Shown here: piece after piece, positions 34,068 through 43,898 of the stretch
Layout: each line of letters begins with the position of its first letter
Position numbering within the stretch: position 1 is the first letter of the stretch
Source of the DNA: Gnetum montanum
Lineage: Eukaryota > Streptophyta > Gnetopsida > Gnetales > Gnetaceae
Assembly (NCBI GenBank): GCA_015680685.1
Contig: MNCI01033474.1
Coordinates: 2,358,117 to 2,422,116, forward strand
Direction of reading: 5' to 3'
DNA: 64,000 nucleotides
Notes under the pieces: generated by a model
Told to the model about the DNA's origin: nothing
What the model saw: the letters and a program-made list of their open reading frames with translations, nothing else
Databases searched by the model: none
Position numbers and translations under genes: made by a program

Positions 34068-34827
34068 TTAAAATGTTTAGTGTAAGTAGTGTTCTCGATA
34101 AATTGTTGAAAGAAACATTTAACATCATGAGATAATTCAATCGACCAGTTCTATTTGTTCAATAATAGTTTGTTGATTTTCCTAGACTCCCAAATCTAAC
34201 TATTTTATTTTCTATAATCTGGCTAATCTCTCTGATCTTTTTTTATGCATAGGATGTTAGTTAATGTTTTGAAAAAGTTTGACCACATCTTGACTAGTTT
34301 TAGTTATGTTTTTCTTTTTTTCCTAATTCTACTAGTAATTTAGCTATAGAACTAAGGTTTCAACTATTTTTCATGTTTTGATACCCAAGATGACTTTGGA
34401 TGATGTTGGCCCAAAAGGCAAAGTTAGTTTGCACATTAGCACAAATATTTTATATTATTTTTGGATTTTCCTTGAAAAATGGAGAAACTTTGAAAAGTGA
34501 TCCCTCACCTTTGGGCAATGGAAATTGAGCAAATGACCAAAATGATATTTTTAGGACTACTAAAATGCCTTAAAAGTAGAATCAGAAAATGCTAAAGTTT
34601 TAATTGTTGTAAGAGCCTATAATGGCCCTAAGATGCTTATATCTCCATTTGGAAATATTTTAATATTTTTGCACACATTCATTTAAACTTATACTTCGGG
34701 TTTGAAACCCATATGACATGTCAAAGCTTTTAGTTTGGAAACATTCCTTGACCTTTGGGCTTAAATCTTCTAGTTTGGACCTTTAGCATTTTGGCAAATC
34801 TATTTACCCCTCTTTGGTTGACACAAT

Positions 34828-35031
34828 GTGAAATTTAGGCTCACTAGTCATTTAGCAAACATATAAATTTTAGATTCATCAAATATGTGCTTAATGTAAG
34901 ATTAGTCATTTAGCAAACACATGAATTTTAGGTTCATCAATTGTGTGCTTAATGTGAGATTTAGGCTCACTAGTTATTTAGTAAACATATGAATTTTAGA
35001 TTCATAAACTATATACTTAATGTGGGCTGAC
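34828..35031 (+). repeat. minisatellite, 58-68-bp unit, three copies
   Basis: The units contain AGTCATTTAGCAAACA, ATGAATTTTAGATTCATCA and GTGCTTAATGTGAGATT, starting near 34846, 34904 and 34972. Confidence 0.75.
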
Positions 35032-35154
35032 AAATCCTTTGGTTTGGAATAGTTGGCGTTTTTGGACATTTAAGTTTGTTTCCCCACCACCCAATGATTT
35101 GTTTGTTGGATCTATTATTTGTTTATTTGGTATTAAGTTCAGTTTAGGCAGTTT

Positions 35155-35292
35155 AAGCTCACCAATATGTGGGTTTTAGACTCACCAAACATTTGATCAT
35201 ATGTGGGTTATCAACTCATCGATTTGATAACATGTAGATTTCAAACTCACTAATCATTTGATAATATGTAAGTTTTAGACTCACCAATCTGT
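35155..35292 (+). repeat. minisatellite, about 34-bp unit, about four copies
   Basis: The unit core is CTCACCAATCATTTGAT followed by AATATGTGGGTTTTAGA; copies differ by substitutions. Confidence 0.7.
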
Positions 35293-35434
35293 TTTTCTAT
35301 TGGATGGATTAATGGGTGGTGGTAGATTCTCATTTTATTGATTGGTTATCTATCCACATTTCTATTTATTTAATGGATTGGTTTGATTTTTGTTTTTATC
35401 TACTAACTTTTGGTTGCAACTAGTCCATGTGCAT

Positions 35435-36384
35435 TGATGAGACGCGATATCGCATGCATCGCGATATCATGTCGTCCCCTACGATATCGCGTACACGATA
35501 TCGCGGTCCATCGTCAAATCTATAAATAAGAGGTGGCACTCCCCTCATTTCTAATCCTAGGCTAGAAGTAGTGAAGCTCTAGTAGTTTAGTCACTCCAGA
35601 GATAGCATATTTTCCATGTGCCCATAGTAGGAGTCCCCAAGTGAACGGATCTTTATTCGAGCAGCTTTGTACCTGAACGCAAGTTGTGTATGGCAATAAA
35701 GACGAGCTTTTTGGATAAACCTTGTAGTGCATGGAATAGGTTTATTATTTTTTATTTCCTACCTATCATTTATTACATGCATTAGCACGGCATGAGTACG
35801 ACTTGGTTACGAGCATTGACAAATGTGTACAGCTAACCAAGGAATCGGCTACTCATTGCGATTAGATTCTCTCACCCTTGTCTCCTAGAATGCGGAATGA
35901 GTACGACTTGATTACGAGCATCTATGGATATGTACGGCTAGTCAAGGAATTAGCTGCTAATCACGATTATGCTAGTTAGGTGCCTCAGTACGACCACTTC
36001 GAGCACGTGCATTACATGTGGTGATCCTAGTAACAATTAGTGTTTGGTAGCCACAGTTGCATAGTTTAGGGTGTGTACGGTAAGTGGGAACGGATGCTGA
36101 CGCTAGCTAATTTAGACTTAGGACATTAGTTAGAGTAGTTAATTTCTCAACCCTTTGCTCTTAGCATAGAAGACATAAAACCATAAAAGACCAAAAAAAT
36201 CATATACCTCGGACTTACTTAACCATACACCATGACAACAACAAGTAAGTCTGGGAAGACAACGAATGATTAACCCCAAGTGTTCCATGGGGTGTTTAGA
36301 CATTTAGTCTGCGGAGTTCGACCGGATCGCACGTGCTATGCTCGTTTCATATGGTTGAGTGTAGGGGTACCTTGCCACTCATCA
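35435..36384 (+). repeat. 5' LTR of element A (950 bp)
   Basis: TGATGAGACG to CACTCATCA. GCGATATCGC palindromes cluster at 35443-35506, TATA box TATAAATA at 35521-35528, CAATAAAGACGAGC near 35694. Confidence 0.93.
35440..35528 (+). promoter_or_regulatory. GATATC palindrome array and TATA box, 5' LTR of A
   Basis: Four GCGATATCGC-type palindromes lie in about 65 bp directly upstream of TATAAATA at 35521. The same layout occurs in every LTR of A-D. Its role as a promoter element or protein-binding array is inferred from position. Confidence 0.6.
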
Positions 36385-36385
36385 T

Positions 36386-36403
36386 TGGCGCCGTTGCCAG
36401 GGA
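36386..36403 (+). other. primer-binding site of element A
   Basis: TGGCGCCGTTGCCAGGGA differs at one base from the TGGCGCCGTTGCCGGGGA site typical of Athila-type elements (tRNA-Asp primer by family knowledge). It starts one base after the LTR. Confidence 0.88.
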
Positions 36404-36525
36404 CTAAGTGTTTGTGCGCCGAATAGAACATAAGGGATATCACTCACATCATTGTGAGCCTTAACGAACCTTCAGGTTGATCAAGATAAAAATTATATAA
36501 CGGTGAAATTAGCACACTGATAAAA

Positions 36526-39500
36526 ATGCCTTCTTCTCATAAGAGCAACTCACCACCTAAGGACCACACACGAGACAGTCAGCAAGATAAAAAACATAAC
36601 CAAAATCAGCGAAGTCCTAAACAATATAGGATGACATATACTCATCTTGATGAGTATATTCCTAACTTTACTTTTGTTCTCCATTAGGACGAACAACTGC
36701 AATGGAGAGATTTGCAAGGTAACATTGTGTTACCCCCAGATCGATCAATCTCTTGCATGCTTTTCCATGCCTTGGCACGAATTGGCATGCAAGAACTTTT
36801 TGCTGAATACGTTGCGAAAGATTTTGACATGAGGGATTATTATCCCACAGATGCCCAACGTATGAGAGACTTAAGGCAGGAGAGCCAACATGCATTGTTG
36901 AAGGGAAAGGTTCCACATGTCCTTAGTGAAGTAGGAGATGAGGAACCCCTTATCATGGGTTCTTTAGCAAATGACATTCCCCCTCCTAACGATGATGAGG
37001 AGGTTGGGTATCAGAACCTACGATCAACGATACATATCCCTGGTTCTGATGCCCGTGAACACCAGTTGTTCACAGAGGGAACAACCACTCATGCTAAGGA
37101 CGGGCACTTTGATCGTCACCAAGATCAGGGCCATAGTAGCCGAAGAGAAGGCAAGAAACATCATCATGGTGATGGTTCCCCTTCTTCTTCCCCTTCTTCA
37201 CATCACTCATCCTCTCCTTCCACATCTGGGTGCAGCCACCATGAACATAAAGGTGAGGATAAAAGTAAGAAAGAAGAAAGATCTCGACGGGAAAGTCAAG
37301 AGAGAGGACAAGGGCAAGGACGTAGGGAGAGTAGGGAACAACACAGACATCATAGGCATCATGAAAGAGACGATCATGATGAGCCCCTACTCGCAACCCG
37401 AAGTATGCTTGACATCACGGAGGCAGTTAGGATTCCCACAAGGCATTTAAAGGATAGCCGGATCAAACGATTAGACATGAACAATATCCCACGGTTTGAA
37501 GGGGGATACAATGCTGATCCACAAAATCATTTATAGGCATTCCATGATGCCTGCGCCTTGCAAAATATAGAAAATGAGTGGTAAAAACTTAAGTTGTTCC
37601 CAAGGACACTCACTAAATAAGCAGAGAGCTGGTACCGGTCCTTAGAACTGAAAACCATCAGGAGGTGGAGTACGATGCTAGAATTGTTCAACAAAAAGTA
37701 TCAAACATACTCTAGAGTGTCCAATTTGCATAAGCAGATCCAACGATGGAAGCAAGGTACACACGAACCCTTGGATGTTGCCATGGCCTGCTATTACACA
37801 TTGTTACATTGTTGCCCGAGCCATGGGTACGCTCAGCGGGATCAACTTTGCCACATTGTGGATGGGCTAAGGAATGAAACTAGAAGAACCCTTGGGACTT
37901 ATGCCCAAGGGAGACTCTCACAACTTAGAGCCCATGAAGTACATAGCTTTTTGGAGCACGTAGCAAACAAAGAAGGTGAGCTACGCAAAAGGGAAAGTGC
38001 GGAAGAGTTCAACCATGATCCCTCCCTTTGAAAGAAGGGAGTGAAATTTTGTGTTGAAGAGGATGAGTCACCACTCGAAGAGTTGGTGAATCGGAAAACT
38101 TTGCAGATCCAAAAATTAACAACCAAAGTAGACCAAATGTGGGATTTCTTAGACTCAAGAATTGAAACAATCTTGAAAATTATAGAAGAGTCTAAGGTAG
38201 AACAAAGTAATGACAAAGGTAAGAAAAAGTGGAGAGATTTAGGCCTTGCACATAACAAGGGTAAGGGAAAAATCACTAACTCCGATGTGGCTGAGGATTC
38301 TGATTCAAACGATGACGATGGATGTAATATCTGCCATTATGACCATCCTAAGGGATGTTTCCCTATCATCTCACATCTACAAGAGTTTGGGGTGTATGCG
38401 CTTAATCCAAGACTCAACCAACGGCAAACACCCTGAAGGTTACCTTATCCACAAGGTAACCCAAGGTAGTTCCACCAACCCTTAACGTATTATCCAAGTG
38501 GAATTCCACCATAGCCCATCGAACAGCATCAGCAGTGGCAATACCCATAGTCATGGGGGATGCCACCACCAACACAACAGTACCCTTACCGGCAGCCCGA
38601 TCCTTATGGTTATTATGTGCAGCAGCCGATTTCTCCAAGTAACTCTATGGGTCACGCAACCCCCAACCGTCACTACCAAGTTCGGGAGTACTTCAGAAGG
38701 ACTTCTTCTCCTCTGGGAGACATCTCACACTTGTTCCATCCTCCTAATCCATCTGCACCTCTTCCATCACAAGTAGTTCCCATAACACCTCCTGCTCCAA
38801 CAATGCAAGGGGAACTTCCTCCTCAACTGCAGCAACGCCACGCTGCGAGAGCTGTAAATATCCAACCTGTTGTTGATCCTGAAAACTATAAAAAGAGAAG
38901 ACCTTACTTCCAAACCAAAAGCCTAGAGAAACTCTCACAACAACAAGCGGTTGAGGCCATGTACACTCCTCCACCATCTAACACTTCAGAGCACCCTTCA
39001 ATCCAACAGAGCGTAATGCATACGGTTATGTTAACGCATACCGTAATTGACTAGATCAAGGTAGGCCACCTTCCCAGGAAACTAACTGACCTTGGGAGTC
39101 CCTTAATCTATTTGCAGATCACCAGAAATAAACCACATAGGGCTCTTCTTGACTCAGGTTTCAGAGTCAACTTAATATCACGTGAGATGTATCACACCTG
39201 GAACCTGCCCCAACTTAAGAAGAGCAACATTCAACTACAGCTGGTAGACCAGTCTATCACCATTCCCTTGGGATTGGTGGAGGACATCATTACCACTGTG
39301 TATGGTTGGTCTTACCCAGCTGATTTTCTGGTGATTAAAGTGAACAACAACAAAGGGGGCTTCTTGATTATAATGGGAAGGGCATGGCTTAGTACAGTAG
39401 ACGCATGCCTTAGGATCCGTGATCTTTCCTTAGAAATCTCTAAGATAAACATATGTGGAAAGATCGAGAAGAGGAAAGTTCCATGCATCACATACAATGA

Positions 39501-39642
39501 TACATCGGGTGATGACATGGAGGAAATGCCTCCATGTAACATGTGTGCCCAAGAAAGTTTGAACCAAAGATGCCTGTATGTAGCAACCACACAACCAGTA
39601 GTAGGAACCCCATGGTTGACAGCTACTAGAAGGAGCAGATAA
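36526..39642 (+). pseudogene. gag-protease of element A
   Basis: From the ATG at 36526 (MPSSHKSNSP) one frame runs 1,039 codons to 39642 without any frameshift, broken by ten point stops. An N-terminal conserved part (RDLQGNIVLPPDRSI) is followed by a His/Ser/Arg-rich linker at about 37100-37380. The Athila-like Gag core is at 37496-37920 (FEGGYNADPQN, LLHCCPSHGYAQRDQLCHIV). A coiled-coil-like stretch comes next, then the zinc knuckle CNICHYDHPKGC at 38323-38358 and a Pro/Gln-rich linker. The protease has an intact D-S-G at 39151-39159, VNLIS and GRAWLSTVDA near 39380. Nine of ten stops are explained by one C-to-T or G-to-A change when compared with B or C. By role, Gag packages RNA and PR matures it. 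Confidence 0.9.
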
Positions 39643-40337
39643 ATATGCATGGAACGAACTGAGGAAACCCATGCCAACAATGAAGGCATAGACACATTGG
39701 AATATGAGCGTCGTCAACTTCCATCCCTCAATCTAAGATCATCAATTGGGAGAAATTGGGCACTTTTACGAAATTCAAACAGACGCTCATTATTTCAGAT
39801 CTCTCCCTTACAACTCAGTCATGGGGGAGATGGCCACCTATGCTAATCATATGGGGCCCTCAGTTCTTTTAATTTTTTGTTTTACATCATCGTTATACTT
39901 TTTAAATTTTTGTGTGTGTGTGCATGATCCACCCTGTAAGTTTGTCCCATAATAAGTGTTCTTCATGATGGTATCAACTATTTTCATATTGATTGCTAAT
40001 GTTTGGTTTTTACCTTTAAGTCACAATGTTGATACTAAGGTATGTTTCTTTTGATATGGCAGGCAATGAGTTCACTTCATCCATCCATCCACTAGTTTCT
40101 ATGGTCTCTCTTGGCTTGGAAATGTACAGTCCCTTTCTAATAAGAACTTTAATGAATCAATGATTGGGGATTTTTCAAACTAAGAAAGGACTCAAGGATT
40201 GAAAAGGGTGTGACTTCAAAGGAACTTGATGCTTTTGTGTGGGTAATTCTCTTGGGTGCTTGAATGTTTCTTCTTGAGTTTTCTTATCGTTCTGATGTTA
40301 CCCAATTCTCGGAAGCTGAGACAATAAAAATAAGAAG

Positions 40338-40424
40338 TCTTTGCATGGTGCGGTTCTCACGCATAAAAACACAAAACATAAAAACACAAAAAAAACCCAA
40401 GTGAGAATTCAAAGCACATCCCTT
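40338..40424 (+). other. conserved hairpin (element A)
   Basis: Arms GCATGGTGCGGTTCTCAC and GTGAGAATTCAAAGCACA with a longer A-rich loop than in C. Confidence 0.5.
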
Positions 40425-41324
40425 AGATGAATAAACTTGGGCTACAAGCACTGGTTATGGAACCAAAAGCGTTCTCTCTAACTAAGGCCCTTCTCACTTC
40501 CCATTCTCTCCTTTGTTTCATCGGAATAGTGGTAGCTCTTGGAGTGTGCATTCTTATTTCCCAAGTGGATGGTTTAACCGAATGTGTTGATGCGAAGTCA
40601 CTGGATGTGGTTGGTTTGAGTCCGGAGTTGGAATGAGATTTTCCAAGTCACATTAATCATAAAACACACAAGGGGCTGTACACCACCTTGTTCTTGGGAT
40701 TCCATTCCATTTCTCTTCTCTCCTTCCTTGTCTCCATTGTTCACCTCATTTCCGGTTATATCATTAGTGTATATATTTTGGTTGATGCATTGTTTTCTTT
40801 TTGGTAAATTCGTGTGGTTAAGACTCCAACTCTTGTTCCAAATGACATTCCCAAGGCCTACAAACTCTTTGAATGTGGGTTTGTCAGGGCATTAAGGGCA
40901 TGAGCTTGCTTTGGGGAGGATCCACTAACATTCCCATTTGGAACATTAGTTCACTTCTTTCCTTTAACATTTTGCAATTAATTTTATTTTGTTCATTTCC
41001 ATCTTGACATCCATTTCATCAATGCCATAGTTATCCCTTTTTCTCTATCTTTCTTACTCGTTTTCTTTTTCCATTCTAATGCTACCGGAGGTTCGCGATT
41101 AGTCACAGGGGTACGGGGCCTAATTTTTTCAATTTTCTTCTAGGCCCAAAAATTTTTGATTTTCTTCCTAATCCCTACACATTCGGTAGTCATCAGTAAC
41201 ATATTCCTAGATCTGTATTAGCCATACCACAACCTAGCCAATGAGTTTACACCGAAGCAAGGTATCAATTACATGATGATGGTTCAATTACCCTTGCTAA
41301 TATATGATTGTGTTGTATGTGCAG

Positions 41325-41357
41325 ATGGCGGACATGCAACCAACGAATTGGACCTAG
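41325..41357 (+). pseudogene. residual start of the additional ORF in element A
   Basis: An ATG directly after TTGTATGTGCAG reads MADMQPTNWT and then TAG. Position and flanks match C at 26446 and the start of the additional ORF of D at 46432. The body of the ORF is absent. Confidence 0.45.
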
Positions 41358-41684
41358 AACAACACTTGGAATGGAGCAGCGCTGAAGCAGCTATGCAAGG
41401 AGCAAGATTGATGGCGTGCTTACAGATGGACAATGAAGGCGCAATCCTGGCGTTGGCAGTAGCAACACTTCTTTCTCTCTCTCTTTCTCAACTGCCAACT
41501 AAGGCCTGATGTCATTGTAATAAGGTGTTCACCCTTGTTGTCATGAACACCAATTTTGTCAAGTCTTGTAATAATGATCCATTCACATGTCATCCCATTA
41601 GTTCCATTCCCCTCAATAATTCCATACCTACCTGATATTATTGTAAGGAACTCAAGGACGAGCTTTCATTTAGTCATGGGGGTA

Positions 41685-42668
41685 TGATGAGACGTGATAT
41701 CGCATGCACCGCGATATCGCAACAATCGCGATATCGCATCCCATGCAATATCACATTGTCCCCTGCGATATCACGTACGCGAGATCGCGGTCCACCGCCA
41801 AATCTATAAATAAGAGGCGGCACTCCCCTCATTTCTCATCCTAGGCTAGAAGTAGTAAAGCTCTAGTAATTTAGTCACTCCAGAGGTAGAATATTTTCCA
41901 TGTGCCCACAGTACGAGTCCCCAAGTGAATGGATCTTTATTCGAGCAACTTTGTACCTGAACGCAAGTTGTGTACGGCAATAAAGATGAGCTTTGTGGAT
42001 AAGCCTTGCAGTGCGTGGAATAGGTTTATTATTTTTTATTTCCTACTTGTCATTTATTACATACATTAGCACAGCATGAGTACAACTTGGTTACGAGCAT
42101 TGACGAATGTGTACGGCTAACCAAGGAATCGACTACTCATCGCGATTAGATTCTCTCACCCTTGTCTCCTAGAACGTAGGATGAGTATGACTTGATTACG
42201 AGCATCTACGGATGTGTACGGCTAGTCAAGGAATCGGCTGCTCATCACGCTTAGGCTAGTTAGGTGCCTCAGTACAACCACTTCGAGCACATGCATTACA
42301 TGTGGTGATCCCAGTAACGATTAGCGTTTGGTAGCCACCGTTGCATAGTTCAGGGTGTGTATGGTAAGTGGGAACGGATGCTGATACTAGCTAATTTAGA
42401 CTTAGGACACTAGTTAGAGTAGTTAGTTTCTCAATCCTTTTCTCTTAGCGTAGAAGACATAAAACCATAAAAGATCAAAAAAATCATATACCTCATACTT
42501 ACTTAACCATACACCGTGACAACAACAAGTAAGTCTAGGAAGACAACGAATGATTAACCCCAAGTGTTCCATGGGGCATTTAGGCATTTAGTCTGTGGAG
42601 TTCGACCGGATCATGCGTGCTACGCTCGTTTCATATGGTTGAGTGTAGGGGTACCTCGCCACTCATCA
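41685..42668 (+). repeat. 3' LTR of element A (984 bp)
   Basis: Colinear with the 5' LTR but 34 bp longer. The excess lies in the GATATC array (41694-41790), which has about six units here against four in the 5' LTR. TATA box at 41805-41812; end CACTCATCA at 42668. Confidence 0.93.
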
Positions 42669-42673
42669 TGCAT

Positions 42674-42825
42674 GATAGTCTAACTACCTAATACCCCCAC
42701 CTAAATCTATAAGAGAGTATATGTTGGTTTTGTTTATCCTATTTAATCTTCATACTAATTTTCTTGATTTTGTGTGATTTTTAGGTGATTATGTTAGTTT
42801 ATACAAGGAGGATTTAGAGGATGGT
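42674..42825 (+). repeat. repeat family E, copy 3, middle part
   Basis: The sequence between A and D. TTTTTAGGTGATTATGTTAG near 42780 equals that in E copy 1 near 6250. ATGGT at 42821-42825 is the left target copy of D. Confidence 0.6.
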
Positions 42826-43691
42826 TGATGAACAGTGGAGCATCCAACACCCAACCATACAAGATATGAGTGTTCAAGCACAATCCTGGTTGAACTCCAT
42901 AGATAAGGCAATGTGATTATACTAGCAATTAGTTACCATTTGCGATTGTTGTCTTTCCATGTGAGTTAGTAAAATCAATGTGTATGGTTTACTCACAATG
43001 AGGTATATGATATTGATGTTTTAATCATTAAGCTCCTAGTAAACATGATGGGAAAGTAAGGGTTTCTAAATCCAAGTGATAGTAAAACAAATCTAAACTA
43101 GCTTATGCAATGATCGCTAATCTTGATCTTTCAATCACACCTTGGACTTCATGCAACTACTACTAGGATTACCAAGTACTACACTACTGGACATACCAAG
43201 TGATAGTACTACTAGGTTACCAAGTAGTTACACTTACGTGCTCAAGATCAGTTGTACTAATTTCACTTAATGACATTAAAAGTAAATTACAAGTAATCAT
43301 AAACATTAACTATGAAAATAGTAAACAATAATAAAAATAGAACTAAGTATTACTGTAATGATGTTGAGTGATATTGATCTTTATTGCCAATCATGCAATG
43401 TGTCCAAGTACATCACACTTGAATAAAGATTCCGTTCAATTACAAAACATCACAGTGCGGGCACACACTACTAAGTACTAAATTCAAGAAAACAACTTGA
43501 AAGAGTTCTATTACTAAGCTATCAAATCTACTGTGAATACATGCATCCAAGTGCTGCCCATATAGGCTCACACACACCTCGCAATATCATTTATACGATA
43601 ATGTATGTTGAGATATGATAAGATATCTACAACATCATAGATATGATATCGTAACTATGATATCATTGACTTAAAATTTTAGGGTTTATCA
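42826..43691 (-). repeat. 3' LTR of element D (866 bp)
   Basis: In plus orientation it runs from TGATGAACAG to GGTTTATCA. The GATATC cluster lies at 43585-43672. The TATA-like box (minus-strand TATATGGG) is near 43566-43557. Just outside the LTR at 43692-43705 lies the pre-LTR block that reads GTCGTGGGGGTA on the minus strand. Confidence 0.9.
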
Positions 43692-43898
43692 TACCCCCAC
43701 GACTAACTGAAAACTCGTCCTCAAGTTAAAACAAAATGAGAATGGAGTTCCTTACAAAATTGGGAGGTAGACTTGTATGACACTGACTTCTATATACATG
43801 AATCTCTAGTGTCGTAGTGAACTTTACAAAAATAAACACATGACATGACAATTTTAACAAAAAATGAAAAACAAAATTTGGCAAGGTTTACTGTAGCC

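Larger units (their letters stand above)
34070..35434 (+). repeat. repeat family E, copy 3, left part, with spacer
   Basis: From about 34830 it matches family E and it ends at the element A insertion in the block TAGTCCATGTGCAT. It continues after A at 42674-42825 and after D at 55721. Between 34070 and 34830 nothing was recognised. Confidence 0.5.
39643..41684 (+). other. pol deletion junction and 3' non-coding region of element A
   Basis: After the protease, the stretch with SSIGRNW (about 39740-39760) matches C near 21990. Within about 20 bp the sequence jumps to the post-integrase block (CAGATCTCTCCCTTACAACTC, 39796 on), equivalent to C near 24880. The rest holds T-rich tracts, the hairpin at 40338-40424, a GGGGAGGATCCACT block near 40915 and the acceptor-like GTGCAG|ATGG at 41319-41328. 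It ends TAGTCATGGGGGTA before the 3' LTR. Confidence 0.8.
35435..42668 (+). mobile_element. element A: non-autonomous gag-protease LTR retrotransposon
   Basis: The LTRs (35435-36384 and 41685-42668) enclose a 5.3-kb interior. The target-site duplication TGCAT is perfect (35430-35434 and 42669-42673). Other E copies show the unoccupied site (CATGTGCATGACTATCTA at 6134). The interior carries gag and protease in one frame, then passes directly into the 3' region. RT, RNase H and integrase are missing by a deletion at about 39,760-39,780. It would have needed a relative's polymerase and integrase to move. It is the youngest-looking of the four by its perfect duplication and clean frame. Confidence 0.92.

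Noticed and set aside
35440-35506. CRISPR-like repeat array
   Set aside because: The repeats are short palindromes with irregular, non-unique spacing inside plant LTRs, with no cas genes.
41273-41509. Open frame of 78 codons in element A
   Set aside because: It is in a different frame from the conserved CAG|ATGG start and has no counterpart in C or D.
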